This document shows, piece by piece, positions 15,732 to 22,962 of a stretch of 64,000 nt of DNA. How positions within the stretch are numbered: the stretch's first letter is position 1; each line of letters starts with the position of its first letter. Below the pieces are notes generated by a model. That model saw nothing but the letters and a program-made list of their open reading frames with translations. It ran no database searches and had not been told where the DNA came from. The DNA is taken from positions 2,175,501-2,239,500 of the forward strand of contig NZ_OY760503.1 of the NCBI RefSeq assembly GCF_963663645.1, in the 5' to 3' direction. Made by a program: the position numbers and the translations under genes. This DNA is from an uncultured Trichococcus sp. (GTDB lineage Bacteria > Bacillota > Bacilli > Lactobacillales > Aerococcaceae).

Positions 15732-16295
15732 ATGGTGCCAGAATCTATTTTCTCACAAGGTCAAATGCCGACGCTCAAGGAAGTGTTGGCCTCAAGGGAA
15801 CAACGTGCCTTTTTTGAAGAGGAAATCAGCAAGACGAACGCAAACCAGACGTTGATTTCCCTTAAATGCAATATTCCTGGACCAGTCAAATATAATGCCA
15901 TCGTAAGGCAGATTTCTGAAATCGGCATCCAAGAAATCAAAAATGCGATCCAAACAAACAAATGGAAAGTCACCTATGAAAAATTGATGGATTTGGATAC
16001 GGGGCCGGAATACTTTGTCGTCGTCGATACCTATCCGACTGCTGTGAAACAAGCCGCCATCATGATAGAAGACGGCAGTTTGCTCGGCCAGCTGTTCACG
16101 ATCAGCGTGTTTTATCTGGAAGAAGGCAAAATGATCGAAGTACAGCGAATGGAAATAGGCTATGAACCGAGGAAGTGCATGATCTGCGGGGATGAAGCAT
16201 TCGAATGCGAAAGCGCGAATGTGCACAGCAGGGATGAAATCCAGAAAAAAATCGAAGCTATTCTGCAGGAGGACGGAAGGGTCCGGTTGGATTAA
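15732..16295 (+). CDS. citX: CitX-like citrate lyase holo-ACP synthase
   Basis: A 187-aa protein. In the family it transfers the phosphoribosyl-dephospho-CoA prosthetic group to the acyl carrier subunit of citrate lyase. It is recognised by an N-terminal LKEVLASREQRAFFEEEI segment, the core LISLKCNIPGPVKYNAIVRQISEIG, the GSLLGQLFTISVF block and the C-terminal PRKCMICGDEAFECE Cys cluster followed by a helix. The ATG at 15732 follows AAAGGATGAG by eight bases; the ATG at 15723 overlaps that site. Oddly, no other citrate fermentation gene is adjacent; citX is normally within citCDEFXG. The upstream cre fits a carbon-controlled citrate gene. Confidence 0.82.
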   Translation: MVPESIFSQGQMPTLKEVLASREQRAFFEEEISKTNANQTLISLKCNIPGPVKYNAIVRQISEIGIQEIKNAIQTNKWKVTYEKLMDLDTGPEYFVVVDTYPTAVKQAAIMIEDGSLLGQLFTISVFYLEEGKMIEVQRMEIGYEPRKCMICGDEAFECESANVHSRDEIQKKIEAILQEDGRVRLD

Positions 16296-16367
16296 GCAAC
16301 CTGGTTGACTTATTGCATGCAGAAAATCCGCGAAGTCATCGGAAACAACTGAATAGTCAACATTCAG

Positions 16368-16416
16368 CATTCCATTCAGAGATCCCGGCAGGGGCTTCGG
16401 CTTGGAATGTTTTTTT
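16368..16416 (+). terminator. Intrinsic terminator after citX
   Basis: CATTCCA (16368-16374) pairs with TGGAATG (16403-16409), with an imperfect inner stem (CCC against GGGG), followed by seven T. It isolates citX as a single-gene unit. Confidence 0.75.
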
Positions 16417-16455
16417 GGGCAATTAAAAAATAGATTAAAAAATTCTAATAAAGTG

Positions 16456-16464
16456 TGGTAAAAT
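16456..16464 (+). promoter_or_regulatory. Extended -10 promoter of asd
   Basis: TGGTAAAAT (TGn plus TAAAAT) lies 69 bases before the asd start, after an AT-rich stretch. No T-box or lysine riboswitch features are seen in the 120-base leader region. Confidence 0.45.
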
Positions 16465-16533
16465 GCTTAAGTGAAGGATGTCCAAATCCTAAAAAATAAA
16501 TAGTACAGAAAATGAATGAGTGAGGGATCAATG

Positions 16534-17571
16534 ATGAAAGAGTATAATGTTGCCATTGTAGGCGCTACAGGTGCTGTTGGAGAAAAAATGCTGGGCTTGT
16601 TGGAGAATACTTCTTTTCCGATAAAAAGTTTGAAGTTGTTGGCTTCTAAACGGTCTGTAGGGAAAGTTAAGACTTTCCGAGGACAGGAACTGCAGATTGA
16701 AGAAACGACTGACGACTCATTTGAAGGCATCGATATTGCCTTGTTCAGCGCTGGGGGCGGCATCACGAAACAATTCTCCCCTGCAGCCATCAAAGCTGGA
16801 GCCATCGTCATCGACAACACGAGTGCTTTTCGTATGGATCCGGAAACGCCATTGGTTGTCCCTGAGGTGAATCCGGAAGACTTGCGCAAACACAAAGGGC
16901 TGATCGCTAATCCAAACTGCTCCACTATTCAGATGGTGGTGGCTTTGCAACCGATCCGCGAAAAATTTGGTTTGGATCGCGTCATTGTTTCCACGTACCA
17001 AGCAGTAAGCGGTGCTGGTCTGCATGCTTTGGAAGAATTGAAAGCTCAAACCCAAGCGGTCCTGAACGGTGAAGAGCCGGTTGCGAAAATCTTGCCTTGT
17101 GGTGGCGATAAGAAGCATTTCCCGATCGCATTCAACGCCTTACCGCAAATCGATGTGTTCAGCGAAGGCGGCTACACGTATGAAGAGTGGAAAATGATCA
17201 ACGAAACCAAAAAAATCATGGGCGACCAGGACATCAAAGTCTCTGCAACCTGTGTGCGCATCCCTGTGATGTCCGGGCACTCGGAATCCGTCTATTTTGA
17301 AGTGGACGACAAAAACGTTTCGGTCGCAGATATCTGGGAAGTGCTGAAAGACGCTCCAGGAGTCGTGCTTCAGGATGACACAGCCAATCAAGTCTATCCT
17401 ACCGCCCGCGAATCAGTCGGGAAAAATGAAACGTTTGTCGGACGTATCCGTAAGGATGTGGACGTCGACAATGGGTTCCATATGTGGGTTGTTTCGGATA
17501 ACCTGCTGAAGGGCGCTGCTTGGAATTCTGTGCAGATCGCAGAAAAAATGATCGAAATGGGCCTACTGTAG
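16534..17571 (+). CDS. asd: Aspartate-semialdehyde dehydrogenase
   Basis: A 345-aa NADP-dependent enzyme converting aspartyl phosphate to aspartate semialdehyde, the branch point to lysine/diaminopimelate, threonine and methionine. The N-terminal [15 protein letters not shown] binds [13 protein letters not shown] carries the catalytic Cys (about residue 128), and GHSESVYFE carries the conserved His. Of three nearby in-frame ATGs (16516, 16531, 16534), the last has the best spacing (7 nt) from GAGGG. Unlike Bacillus, dapA and dapG do not follow; the next gene is the RNase J gene that comes after them in Bacillus. Confidence 0.95.
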   Translation: MKEYNVAIVGATGAVGEKMLGLLENTSFPIKSLKLLASKRSVGKVKTFRGQELQIEETTDDSFEGIDIALFSAGGGITKQFSPAAIKAGAIVIDNTSAFRMDPETPLVVPEVNPEDLRKHKGLIANPNCSTIQMVVALQPIREKFGLDRVIVSTYQAVSGAGLHALEELKAQTQAVLNGEEPVAKILPCGGDKKHFPIAFNALPQIDVFSEGGYTYEEWKMINETKKIMGDQDIKVSATCVRIPVMSGHSESVYFEVDDKNVSVADIWEVLKDAPGVVLQDDTANQVYPTARESVGKNETFVGRIRKDVDVDNGFHMWVVSDNLLKGAAWNSVQIAEKMIEMGLL

Positions 17572-17624
17572 AAATTTTTAATGCGGATGAACCAGTCCGC
17601 GTCAACTGAAGAATCGGATAGGAC

Positions 17625-17690
17625 AGGACTTGTCAAAGGATGGCCGGGAGGGTGTTTGGTTAAACATCGTTCCCGGTCCGTTCCTTTTGG
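17625..17690 (+). terminator. Terminator-like hairpin after asd
   Basis: GGCCGGGA (17643-17650) pairs with TCCCGGTCC (17671-17679), with GTGTTT/AAACAT inside. Outside, AAAGGA pairs with TCCTTTT and GACTTGTC faces GGCAGGTC. The arm contains TTCCTTTT rather than a clean T-run, so termination is likely but not certain. Confidence 0.65.
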
Positions 17691-17804
17691 CAGGTCTTTT
17701 TCGTTTAGAAATTTATTTTACATTTTAACTTGTAGAGTGCTTCAATGTAAGTATTTCACACACTTGCAAAATGTTTGATGCATCTAAGATATTGTCTAGC
17801 GGTC

Positions 17805-17906
17805 CAAGCCTGCCTCTCGGAAATTTAGGAAATCTGACCCATTGCGCTCTACGATGCTCATTCAGGGGCAGATTTCCTAAATTTCTTTCGAGGCAGCCCA
17901 GGCTTG
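17805..17906. repeat. Dispersed intergenic hairpin element, copy B (complete)
   Basis: A 102-bp inverted repeat. The left arm (17805-17836, CAAGCCTGCC then GAAATTTAGGAAATCTG) pairs with the right arm (17869-17906), which has a few extra bases. The 32-base loop holds ATTGCGCTCTACGATGCTCA (17841-17860), identical over 20 bases to the complement of 9704-9723. The right arm shares 19 bases with 9611-9629. It has no T-run and no ORF. It lies in the 596-bp gap between asd and the RNase J gene. Confidence 0.75.
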
Positions 17907-17956
17907 TCCCGCTTTTCTTGTACTTTCAGAAAACCAGAACAGAAACTGAAGCAAAT

Positions 17957-17986
17957 GCTACAATTTTGCCGATAATCATGTATAAT
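17957..17986 (+). promoter_or_regulatory. Promoter and structured leader of the RNase J2 gene
   Basis: TATAAT (17981-17986) has a partial -35, GCTACA (17957-17962), 18 bp upstream. The leader of about 175 bases is structured: GATGCG/CGCATTCGC near 18020-18040, and CCCTGAAGAT (18048-18057) pairing with ATTTTCAGGG (18081-18090) around an inner CAGCGCTG. I do not recognise it as a known riboswitch. Confidence 0.5.
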
Positions 17987-18167
17987 ATAACAGAGAGGAT
18001 ATCGGTCACGTTTAGCCGGATGCGAAGAAAACGCATTCGCTTGTAGACCCTGAAGATAGTTAGGCAACGCAGCAGCGCTGATTTTCAGGGACGATAATAC
18101 GGAGAAAGGCATTCAAACGATCAAAATAGACAACAGCACAGAAAGCTGAAAAATAAGAGGTGGTACA

Positions 18168-19847
18168 ATGAGTAAAGTAAGAATAATTTCTCTTGGAGGT
18201 GTGAGAGAAAGCGGTAAAAACATGTATGTAGTGGAAGTGGACGATTTAATTTTTGTATTGGATTGCGGTCTGCTTTATCCGGAAAATGAATTGTTGGGAA
18301 TTGATGTCGTCATCCCTGATTTCACTTACCTGGAGGAAAATAAAAATAAGATAGCAGGTATTTTCCTGACGCATGGTCACGCGGATGCCGTGGGAGCATT
18401 GCCTTATTTGTTGCAGAACATTGATGCGCCCGTGTTCGGCACGGAATTGACGATCGCGCTGACAAAGTTGGCGGTTGATTCAACCGGTTTGGCTACAGGC
18501 TTTCAGGATTACCATGTCATCGATGAGAATACAGAAATTGAATTTGAGAACACCAGCGTCCGCTTCTTCAGAACAACGCATACAATCCCCGATTCCGTAG
18601 GGATTTGTGTGAAGACTGAGGAAGGCAGTGTCGTCTATACAGGTGACTTCAAATTCGATCAAAGTGCATCGCCGATGTATCGGACTGATTACGGCAAAAT
18701 TACGGATATCGGTGAAGGCAAAGTATTGGCGCTGTTGAGTGATTCCGGAGACGCTGAATCAACTACGGAAAACGTCAGTGACCGCAAGATTGAGGAAGAG
18801 ATGCTGGATACTTTCATCAATGCTGAGGGACGCATCATCGTATCCTGTGTTGCAAGCAACATTTTGCGTATTCAGCAAGTTTTTGATGTCGCTCTCCAAG
18901 CTAACCGCAAAATCTTTTTGACAGGACCGACTTTGGTTGAGACTGTCGATGTCGCCATGAAACTAGGGAAACTGGTCTTGCCGACTCCCGATCTGCTTGT
19001 AAATGTGAAAAACATCAATGATTACCGTGATGGTCAAGTCCTGGTTTTGGAAACCGGCAACAGCGGGGAACCGTTGGAAGCCTTGCAGCGGATGTCCAAG
19101 GGCAGACACAAGCAAGTGAATCTTAAAGAAGGCGATTTGGTCTACATCACGACTACGCCTTCCACAGCGATGGAAACAACCGTCGCAAAGACAAAGAATT
19201 TGATCTACCGCGCAGGTGCGTCCGTGCGGGAAATATCGGGAACATACAAAGCATCCGGACATGCTTCGCCGAACGACCTGAAATTGATGATCAACCTGCT
19301 TCGACCTATGTATTTCGTGCCCGTCCAAGGCGAGTATCGGATGCAGGCTGCACACGCCCAGCTGGCGAATGAAGTCGGTATTCCGTTCAAAAACATATTC
19401 ATCCCTGGAAAAGGCGATGTCATTGAATATGCAAAAGGCCGTATGCATATGACGGGACAGGTCCCAGCCGGGAATGTACTGATCGATGGAATCGGGGTCG
19501 GCGACATCGGCAATATTGTCCTGCGCGACCGCAAACTATTGTCGGAAGATGGCATCTTTGTTGTCGTTGTGACGATTTCCAGAAGATTGAACAAAATTTT
19601 GTCGGGTCCGGAGATCGTTTCACGTGGCTTCGTCTACATGAAAGCGAGCGAAGAGCTTGTCAAAGAAAGTTCGAATATCGTCAGGGAAGTAGTGGAAGAT
19701 AACCTGCATACAAAAGACTTTGATTGGGCTAAGCTAAAGCAAGAGATACGCGATTCGCTGAGCCGTTATCTTTTTGACAAGACGAAGCGCAAACCGGTCA
19801 TTTTACCGATCATCATGGAAGCATCCAATTATCAGAAGAAGAACTGA
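18168..19847 (+). CDS. rnjB: Ribonuclease J2 (beta-CASP family)
   Basis: A 559-aa metallo-beta-lactamase/beta-CASP RNase. RNase J proteins form a complex that acts as 5'-3' exonuclease and endonuclease in mRNA decay. The fold signatures are clear (LGGVRESGKNMYVVE, THGHADAVGALPYL at about 68-81, YTGDFKFD, PVQGEYRM at about 385, and the C-terminal domain). Two usual metal or catalytic His positions are changed: the HxHxDH motif reads HGHADA (His to Ala at 74), and the usual PVHGE reads PVQGE. These changes are typical of the weakly active partner J2 rather than J1. The ATG follows AAGAGGTGG. Position after asd and pnp matches rnjB in related bacteria. Confidence 0.88.
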   Translation: MSKVRIISLGGVRESGKNMYVVEVDDLIFVLDCGLLYPENELLGIDVVIPDFTYLEENKNKIAGIFLTHGHADAVGALPYLLQNIDAPVFGTELTIALTKLAVDSTGLATGFQDYHVIDENTEIEFENTSVRFFRTTHTIPDSVGICVKTEEGSVVYTGDFKFDQSASPMYRTDYGKITDIGEGKVLALLSDSGDAESTTENVSDRKIEEEMLDTFINAEGRIIVSCVASNILRIQQVFDVALQANRKIFLTGPTLVETVDVAMKLGKLVLPTPDLLVNVKNINDYRDGQVLVLETGNSGEPLEALQRMSKGRHKQVNLKEGDLVYITTTPSTAMETTVAKTKNLIYRAGASVREISGTYKASGHASPNDLKLMINLLRPMYFVPVQGEYRMQAAHAQLANEVGIPFKNIFIPGKGDVIEYAKGRMHMTGQVPAGNVLIDGIGVGDIGNIVLRDRKLLSEDGIFVVVVTISRRLNKILSGPEIVSRGFVYMKASEELVKESSNIVREVVEDNLHTKDFDWAKLKQEIRDSLSRYLFDKTKRKPVILPIIMEASNYQKKN

Positions 19848-19907
19848 TCCCCGTTTGCCAAAAAGGCAATGAACCGGATCGTTGTTGAAAAGGAGAGATT
19901 CATTTTT

Positions 19908-20510
19908 ATGGGTTCTAATAGTACGAAGGCTTGGATCGAGGCAGCTCTGTTTGCTGTTCTCGCGATCGCCTTGGCATATGTGACGGTGCCGGTGGGAGAC
20001 TACAAAATTGTGTTTGCTTTGCTGCCGTTGCTTTTCATTTCGCTCCGCAGAGGCATACTGCTTGGACTGGTTTCAGGAACACTGACCGGCCTTGCTTTAT
20101 TTGCGCTCAAAGGAGAGGGGACGGATGTTGCCGCAGATATCCTGACCCAAGCGGCACCATTCGTTTTCGTGGGCATCGCCGGTTTTTTCGCGAAATTCAC
20201 GCAACGCACATTGAACAATAAACGTTTCCCGAATGCAGCCTTGAATATACTGACGGCATCCTTTTTCGGAACGCTTGTCTATTTTGTTTGGACGCTGATT
20301 TCGGACATATTCCTCAGCGAGGAAGCCGTTCCTGCTGGTGTTTCTGCCTTTGCGCATTTTCTTCCGGGACAGGCGCTATCTTTTGCGGCAACTTTTGCCG
20401 TCAGCGCGGCCATGATGCTGTTGATTGCGAAATTCGCTCCTAAAGCGTACATTCCAAAAGGCACCCGTTTCCTGAGCAGAAAAGAAAAATCGAAACTATT
20501 GAATGATTAA
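19908..20510 (+). CDS. ThiT-like ECF transporter S component
   Basis: A 200-aa integral membrane protein with about six hydrophobic helices. The arrangement WIEAALFAVLAIALAYVTVPVG then PLLFISLRRGILLGLVSG and FVFVGIAGFFAKF matches the ThiT/YuaJ family of thiamine-specific S components, which work with the shared EcfAAT module encoded elsewhere. Positions known to bind thiamine in ThiT (the Glu before the fourth helix, the HF-x-AG-x-x-FW block, the late Tyr-Asn) are not conserved here, so the substrate is uncertain. The ATG at 19908 follows AGGAGAG. No TPP riboswitch is seen in the 60-base gap upstream. The gene may be read through from rnjB. Confidence 0.72.
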   Translation: MGSNSTKAWIEAALFAVLAIALAYVTVPVGDYKIVFALLPLLFISLRRGILLGLVSGTLTGLALFALKGEGTDVAADILTQAAPFVFVGIAGFFAKFTQRTLNNKRFPNAALNILTASFFGTLVYFVWTLISDIFLSEEAVPAGVSAFAHFLPGQALSFAATFAVSAAMMLLIAKFAPKAYIPKGTRFLSRKEKSKLLND

Positions 20511-20516
20511 AAATAG

Positions 20517-20563
20517 AAGGCGAAGGAAGGATTTTAATAATCCGGCCTTCGCCTTTCTGTTTT
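20517..20563 (+). terminator. Intrinsic terminator after the ThiT-like gene
   Basis: AAGGCGAAGG (20517-20526) pairs with CCTTCGCCTT (20545-20554), with an inner GGATT/AATCC stem, followed by T-rich sequence. Confidence 0.9.
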
Positions 20564-20575
20564 TATGTGGACATG

Positions 20576-20584
20576 TGCTATCAT
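20576..20584 (+). promoter_or_regulatory. Extended -10 promoter of cls
   Basis: TGCTATCAT (TGn plus TATCAT) lies 46 bases before the cls start, directly after the preceding terminator. The -35 region is poor. Confidence 0.4.
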
Positions 20585-20629
20585 TAGTCCGTAACATGTT
20601 TTGTCATTATGTTGAGTTGGAGTGGTCAT

Positions 20630-22078
20630 ATGAGTATTTGGTCAATGATATTTACGGCAATCATCACTTTAAATACAATCGGTGCAATCATCACTGTCTT
20701 TAAAGAAAAAAGGGATGTCGCAGCCACTTGGGCCTGGCTGTTGACGTTAAACCTGCTGCCGATAGCGGGCTTCATCATCTATCTCTTTATAGGGAAAAAG
20801 ATGTCAAAAGAAAACATCTATGATATGCGGACGCAAAAAAGCTTGGGTATGTCCCAGCTGGCGAAGGTCCAGATTGAGATGCTGGAGGATGAGGATCTGG
20901 CGCAAGGCTTGATCGAAACCGATTACGCCAAAAAAACAGCTATTCTGTTCCTGGAAAGTGACGAATCCATTTTGACCAAGGGAAACAAAATTCAGATATT
21001 CAAAACTGGGGAAGGCATTTTCGAATCCCTTGTGGAGGATATCTACAAAGCTGAAACGCATGTGCATATGCTCTATTACACTTTTCGCTCAGATGAGTTG
21101 GGGAAGCGCGTCCTTGCGGCATTGGAGGACAGGGCAGCTGCAGGAGTGGAGGTTCTGGTCGTTTATGATGCGATGGGCTGCAGAGGGAACGAGCCGAGGT
21201 TCTTCAAAAACCTTGAAAAATTGGGTGGAAAGACGGAAGTTTTTTTTGGGTCAAAAATACCTTTCGTCAATTTACGGATGAACTATCGAAATCACCGCAA
21301 AATAATGGTGGTGGATTCCAAAGTTGCTTATCTTGGCGGGTTCAATATCGGCAATGAGTATCTGGGGCAAGGGGAGCTCGGCGAATGGCGGGATACGCAT
21401 ATGAGGGTAGAAGGGAATGCGGTGTTGACGCTCCAAAGCCGATTTTTCATGGATTGGAATGCGGTCGCCAAACCCAAGAATCGGAAAGATTATGCAGAAG
21501 CTTATTTCCCGATTGCGGATAAAAAAGGCGATACAGCCATGCAGATTGTAGCCAGCGGGCCGGATGACGAAGATCAGACCATCAAAATGGGTTTCCTGAA
21601 GATGATCAGCCAAGCGAAGGAATCCATCTATATACAGACGCCTTATTTTATACCTGACGAAAGCTTGCACGAAATGCTGAAAATCGCGGCTTTATCGGGT
21701 GTACGAGTCAAAATCATGATCCCTTCGAAGCCGGATCACCCTTTCGTCTATCGGGCGACGGAATACTTCGCCAAAGACATCATAGAGTATGGTGCCGAGG
21801 TCCATATGTACCAGAACGGATTTTTGCATTCAAAAGTGCTGGTGGTCGATGATGAAATTGTATCGATAGGCACCGCAAATATGGATGTGCGCAGCTTTAA
21901 GCTGAATTTTGAGATCAATGCCTTTATTTATGATCGTGAAGTGGCTGAAGAATTGATCGCAAACTTTGAAGAAGATCAGGAAAGGTGCATTCCCGCAACC
22001 CATGACTACTTCGCCAAACAATCGAAGGGACGGAAGTTTAAGCAGGCTTTTTCCAGGTTGCTGTCACCGATACTCTAG
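20630..22078 (+). CDS. cls: Cardiolipin synthase
   Basis: A 482-aa membrane enzyme of the phospholipase D superfamily that joins two phosphatidylglycerols into cardiolipin. Two N-terminal membrane helices (about 5-60) precede two HKD catalytic motifs: NHRKIMVVDSKVAYLGGFNIG (about 219-239) and HSKVLVVDDEIVSIGTANMD (about 400-419). Length is typical for the Firmicutes type. The ATG at 20630 has GGAG seven bases upstream and is preferred over the ATG at 20609. A bidirectional terminator follows. Confidence 0.94.
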   Translation: MSIWSMIFTAIITLNTIGAIITVFKEKRDVAATWAWLLTLNLLPIAGFIIYLFIGKKMSKENIYDMRTQKSLGMSQLAKVQIEMLEDEDLAQGLIETDYAKKTAILFLESDESILTKGNKIQIFKTGEGIFESLVEDIYKAETHVHMLYYTFRSDELGKRVLAALEDRAAAGVEVLVVYDAMGCRGNEPRFFKNLEKLGGKTEVFFGSKIPFVNLRMNYRNHRKIMVVDSKVAYLGGFNIGNEYLGQGELGEWRDTHMRVEGNAVLTLQSRFFMDWNAVAKPKNRKDYAEAYFPIADKKGDTAMQIVASGPDDEDQTIKMGFLKMISQAKESIYIQTPYFIPDESLHEMLKIAALSGVRVKIMIPSKPDHPFVYRATEYFAKDIIEYGAEVHMYQNGFLHSKVLVVDDEIVSIGTANMDVRSFKLNFEINAFIYDREVAEELIANFEEDQERCIPATHDYFAKQSKGRKFKQAFSRLLSPIL

Positions 22079-22100
22079 ACCTCAAACATGATTGAAATGA

Positions 22101-22152
22101 AAAAGGAAGATAAGCCATCCCGCAATCGACGGGGTGTACTTGTCCTCCTTTT
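22101..22152. terminator. Bidirectional terminator between cls and the opposing small gene
   Basis: AAAAGGAAGATAAG (22101-22114) pairs with CTTGTCCTCCTTTT (22139-22152), with two G-U type pairs and CCC/GGG inside. A-run and T-run flanks allow stopping on both strands, which suits two convergent genes. Confidence 0.8.
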
Positions 22153-22182
22153 GTTTATGGCTATTCCGCTGTCTGGAGCGAA

Positions 22183-22527
22183 TCAACCAACTTGGATGGC
22201 CAAAATTTGGCTTATGTTCAGTAGGTAAGTCACTTTTTTATCGGCAGTTGTGAACATGACCTGTCTTTTCGGGGTTACGCGGGAATTGAAGTTGCCCCAT
22301 ACAAGCGTTCTTGTATATGATTTCGGCCCCTGTTTTTCTTCAATCACAACATACACAGGGTTGTGATTTTCGAAAGCTTGATTAGCAAAACGGACAACCT
22401 GGTGAATCGGCATCACTTTGTCAAGAATGGCCGCATTGATTGATCGGACAGACGAGAGTGGGCGCAGGTAGGATTTATTTGAAGTATTTTCATTGCTATT
22501 GGATACCGGATAGATGTAGTTTTGCAT
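22183..22527 (-). CDS. Small protein of unknown function with an SOS-type promoter
   Basis: A 114-aa soluble protein I do not recognise. The N-terminal 25 residues are polar and rich in Asn and Ser. The next part (SSVRSINAAILDKVMPIHQVVRFANQAF) looks helical. The C-terminal half (PVYVVIEEK, TRTLVWGNFNS, RQVMFTTADKKVTYLLNISQILAIQ) reads as a small beta-barrel pattern, loosely similar in layout to YolD-like proteins; that likeness is weak. The start at 22527 follows GGAGG by seven bases. A near-perfect promoter with a LexA-type box between its -35 and -10 boxes lies upstream, so it is probably induced by DNA damage. It stands alone, convergent with cls. Confidence 0.75.
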   Translation of the reverse strand: MQNYIYPVSNSNENTSNKSYLRPLSSVRSINAAILDKVMPIHQVVRFANQAFENHNPVYVVIEEKQGPKSYTRTLVWGNFNSRVTPKRQVMFTTADKKVTYLLNISQILAIQVG

Positions 22528-22564
22528 GTTGGTTCCTCCGAACGTGTGTTTGTCTTGTATCCCC

Positions 22565-22593
22565 ATTATAAGAACATCTGTTCTTTTTTGCAA
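22565..22593 (-). promoter_or_regulatory. SOS-type promoter: LexA box in the -35/-10 spacer
   Basis: On the minus strand TTGCAA (22588-22593) and TATAAT (22565-22570) are separated by 17 bp. The spacer contains AGAACAGATGTTCT (22571-22584), which includes the perfect GAAC-N4-GTTC core of the Gram-positive LexA box and is symmetric to its last base. A repressor bound there would occlude RNA polymerase. The start codon of the 114-aa protein lies about 37 bases downstream. Confidence 0.8.
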
Positions 22594-22625
22594 GCTATTT
22601 ATTTCGCGCTCAAAAAAATTTCAGG

Positions 22626-22657
22626 ACAGCAGGCGTGCAACTCGGCCTGCTGTTTTG
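22626..22657 (+). terminator. Isolated hairpin with terminator shape
   Basis: ACAGCAGGC (22626-22634) pairs perfectly with GCCTGCTGT (22645-22653), followed by TTTGTCGTTT. No gene ends just before it on the plus strand, so its purpose is unclear. It may insulate the downstream region or be a relic. Confidence 0.5.
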
Positions 22658-22753
22658 TCGTTTCGGCCGAAAATGCCCCTGGTTCTAGGATTCTCGGGTA
22701 AAGTAATGGTATATGATGAGTGTTGGCCGCACATTAATCTTAAGGAGGGGAAA

Positions 22754-22906
22754 ATGCTTACATTCCTGGGAGGGATCACCGGAAAAAATGGCCACAAAAG
22801 AGGCTCCTTGAGGAGTGCCTGTATTGAGGCATGCCTCTTGGGCGTTTTGTTCACAAAATGTTCATTTAACATTTTGAGAAAATTTAAGAAAGTTTCTTCC
22901 TATTAG
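22754..22906 (+). CDS. Possible 50-aa cationic peptide (small ORF)
   Basis: An ORF of 50 codons begins at an ATG four bases after AAGGAGGGG, a near-perfect ribosome site, with a TGGTATATG extended -10 (22707-22715) about 39 bases before the start. The product begins MLTFLGGITGKNGHKRG, has a hydrophobic centre with Cys residues (ACIEACLLGVLFTKC) and a basic tail (ILRKFKKVSSY). It has about ten basic residues and one acidic residue. I recognise no family. The DNA also holds a perfect GAGGCATGCCTC palindrome and a CAAAATGTT/AACATTTTG dyad (22854-22876), so it may instead be a structured non-coding region. Treat as a candidate only. Confidence 0.35.
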   Translation: MLTFLGGITGKNGHKRGSLRSACIEACLLGVLFTKCSFNILRKFKKVSSY

Positions 22907-22942
22907 ATAATCTGCAGTGATTGTTGAATACGCTGGGAATCG

Positions 22943-22962
22943 CGTTCAAATACATTTGAACG
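22943..22962. promoter_or_regulatory. Perfect 20-bp dyad on the V-ATPase promoter
   Basis: CGTTCAAATACATTTGAACG has perfect 8-bp arms and a 4-base centre. It covers the -35 box of the promoter, so a bound dimeric protein would control access by RNA polymerase. It does not match LexA, HrcA, CtsR, Fur or cre patterns that I know. Confidence 0.6.

Noticed and set aside
16417-16533. T-box or lysine riboswitch before asd
   Set aside because: The leader is too short and AT-rich, with no T-box sequence and no L-box core.
17771-18046. 91-codon ORF across the 17.8-kb inverted repeat
   Set aside because: Its reading frame is a by-product of the hairpin element and the rnjB promoter, with no ribosome site.
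19848-19907. TPP riboswitch before the ThiT-like gene
   Set aside because: The gap is only 60 bases and shows none of the conserved THI-box sequences.
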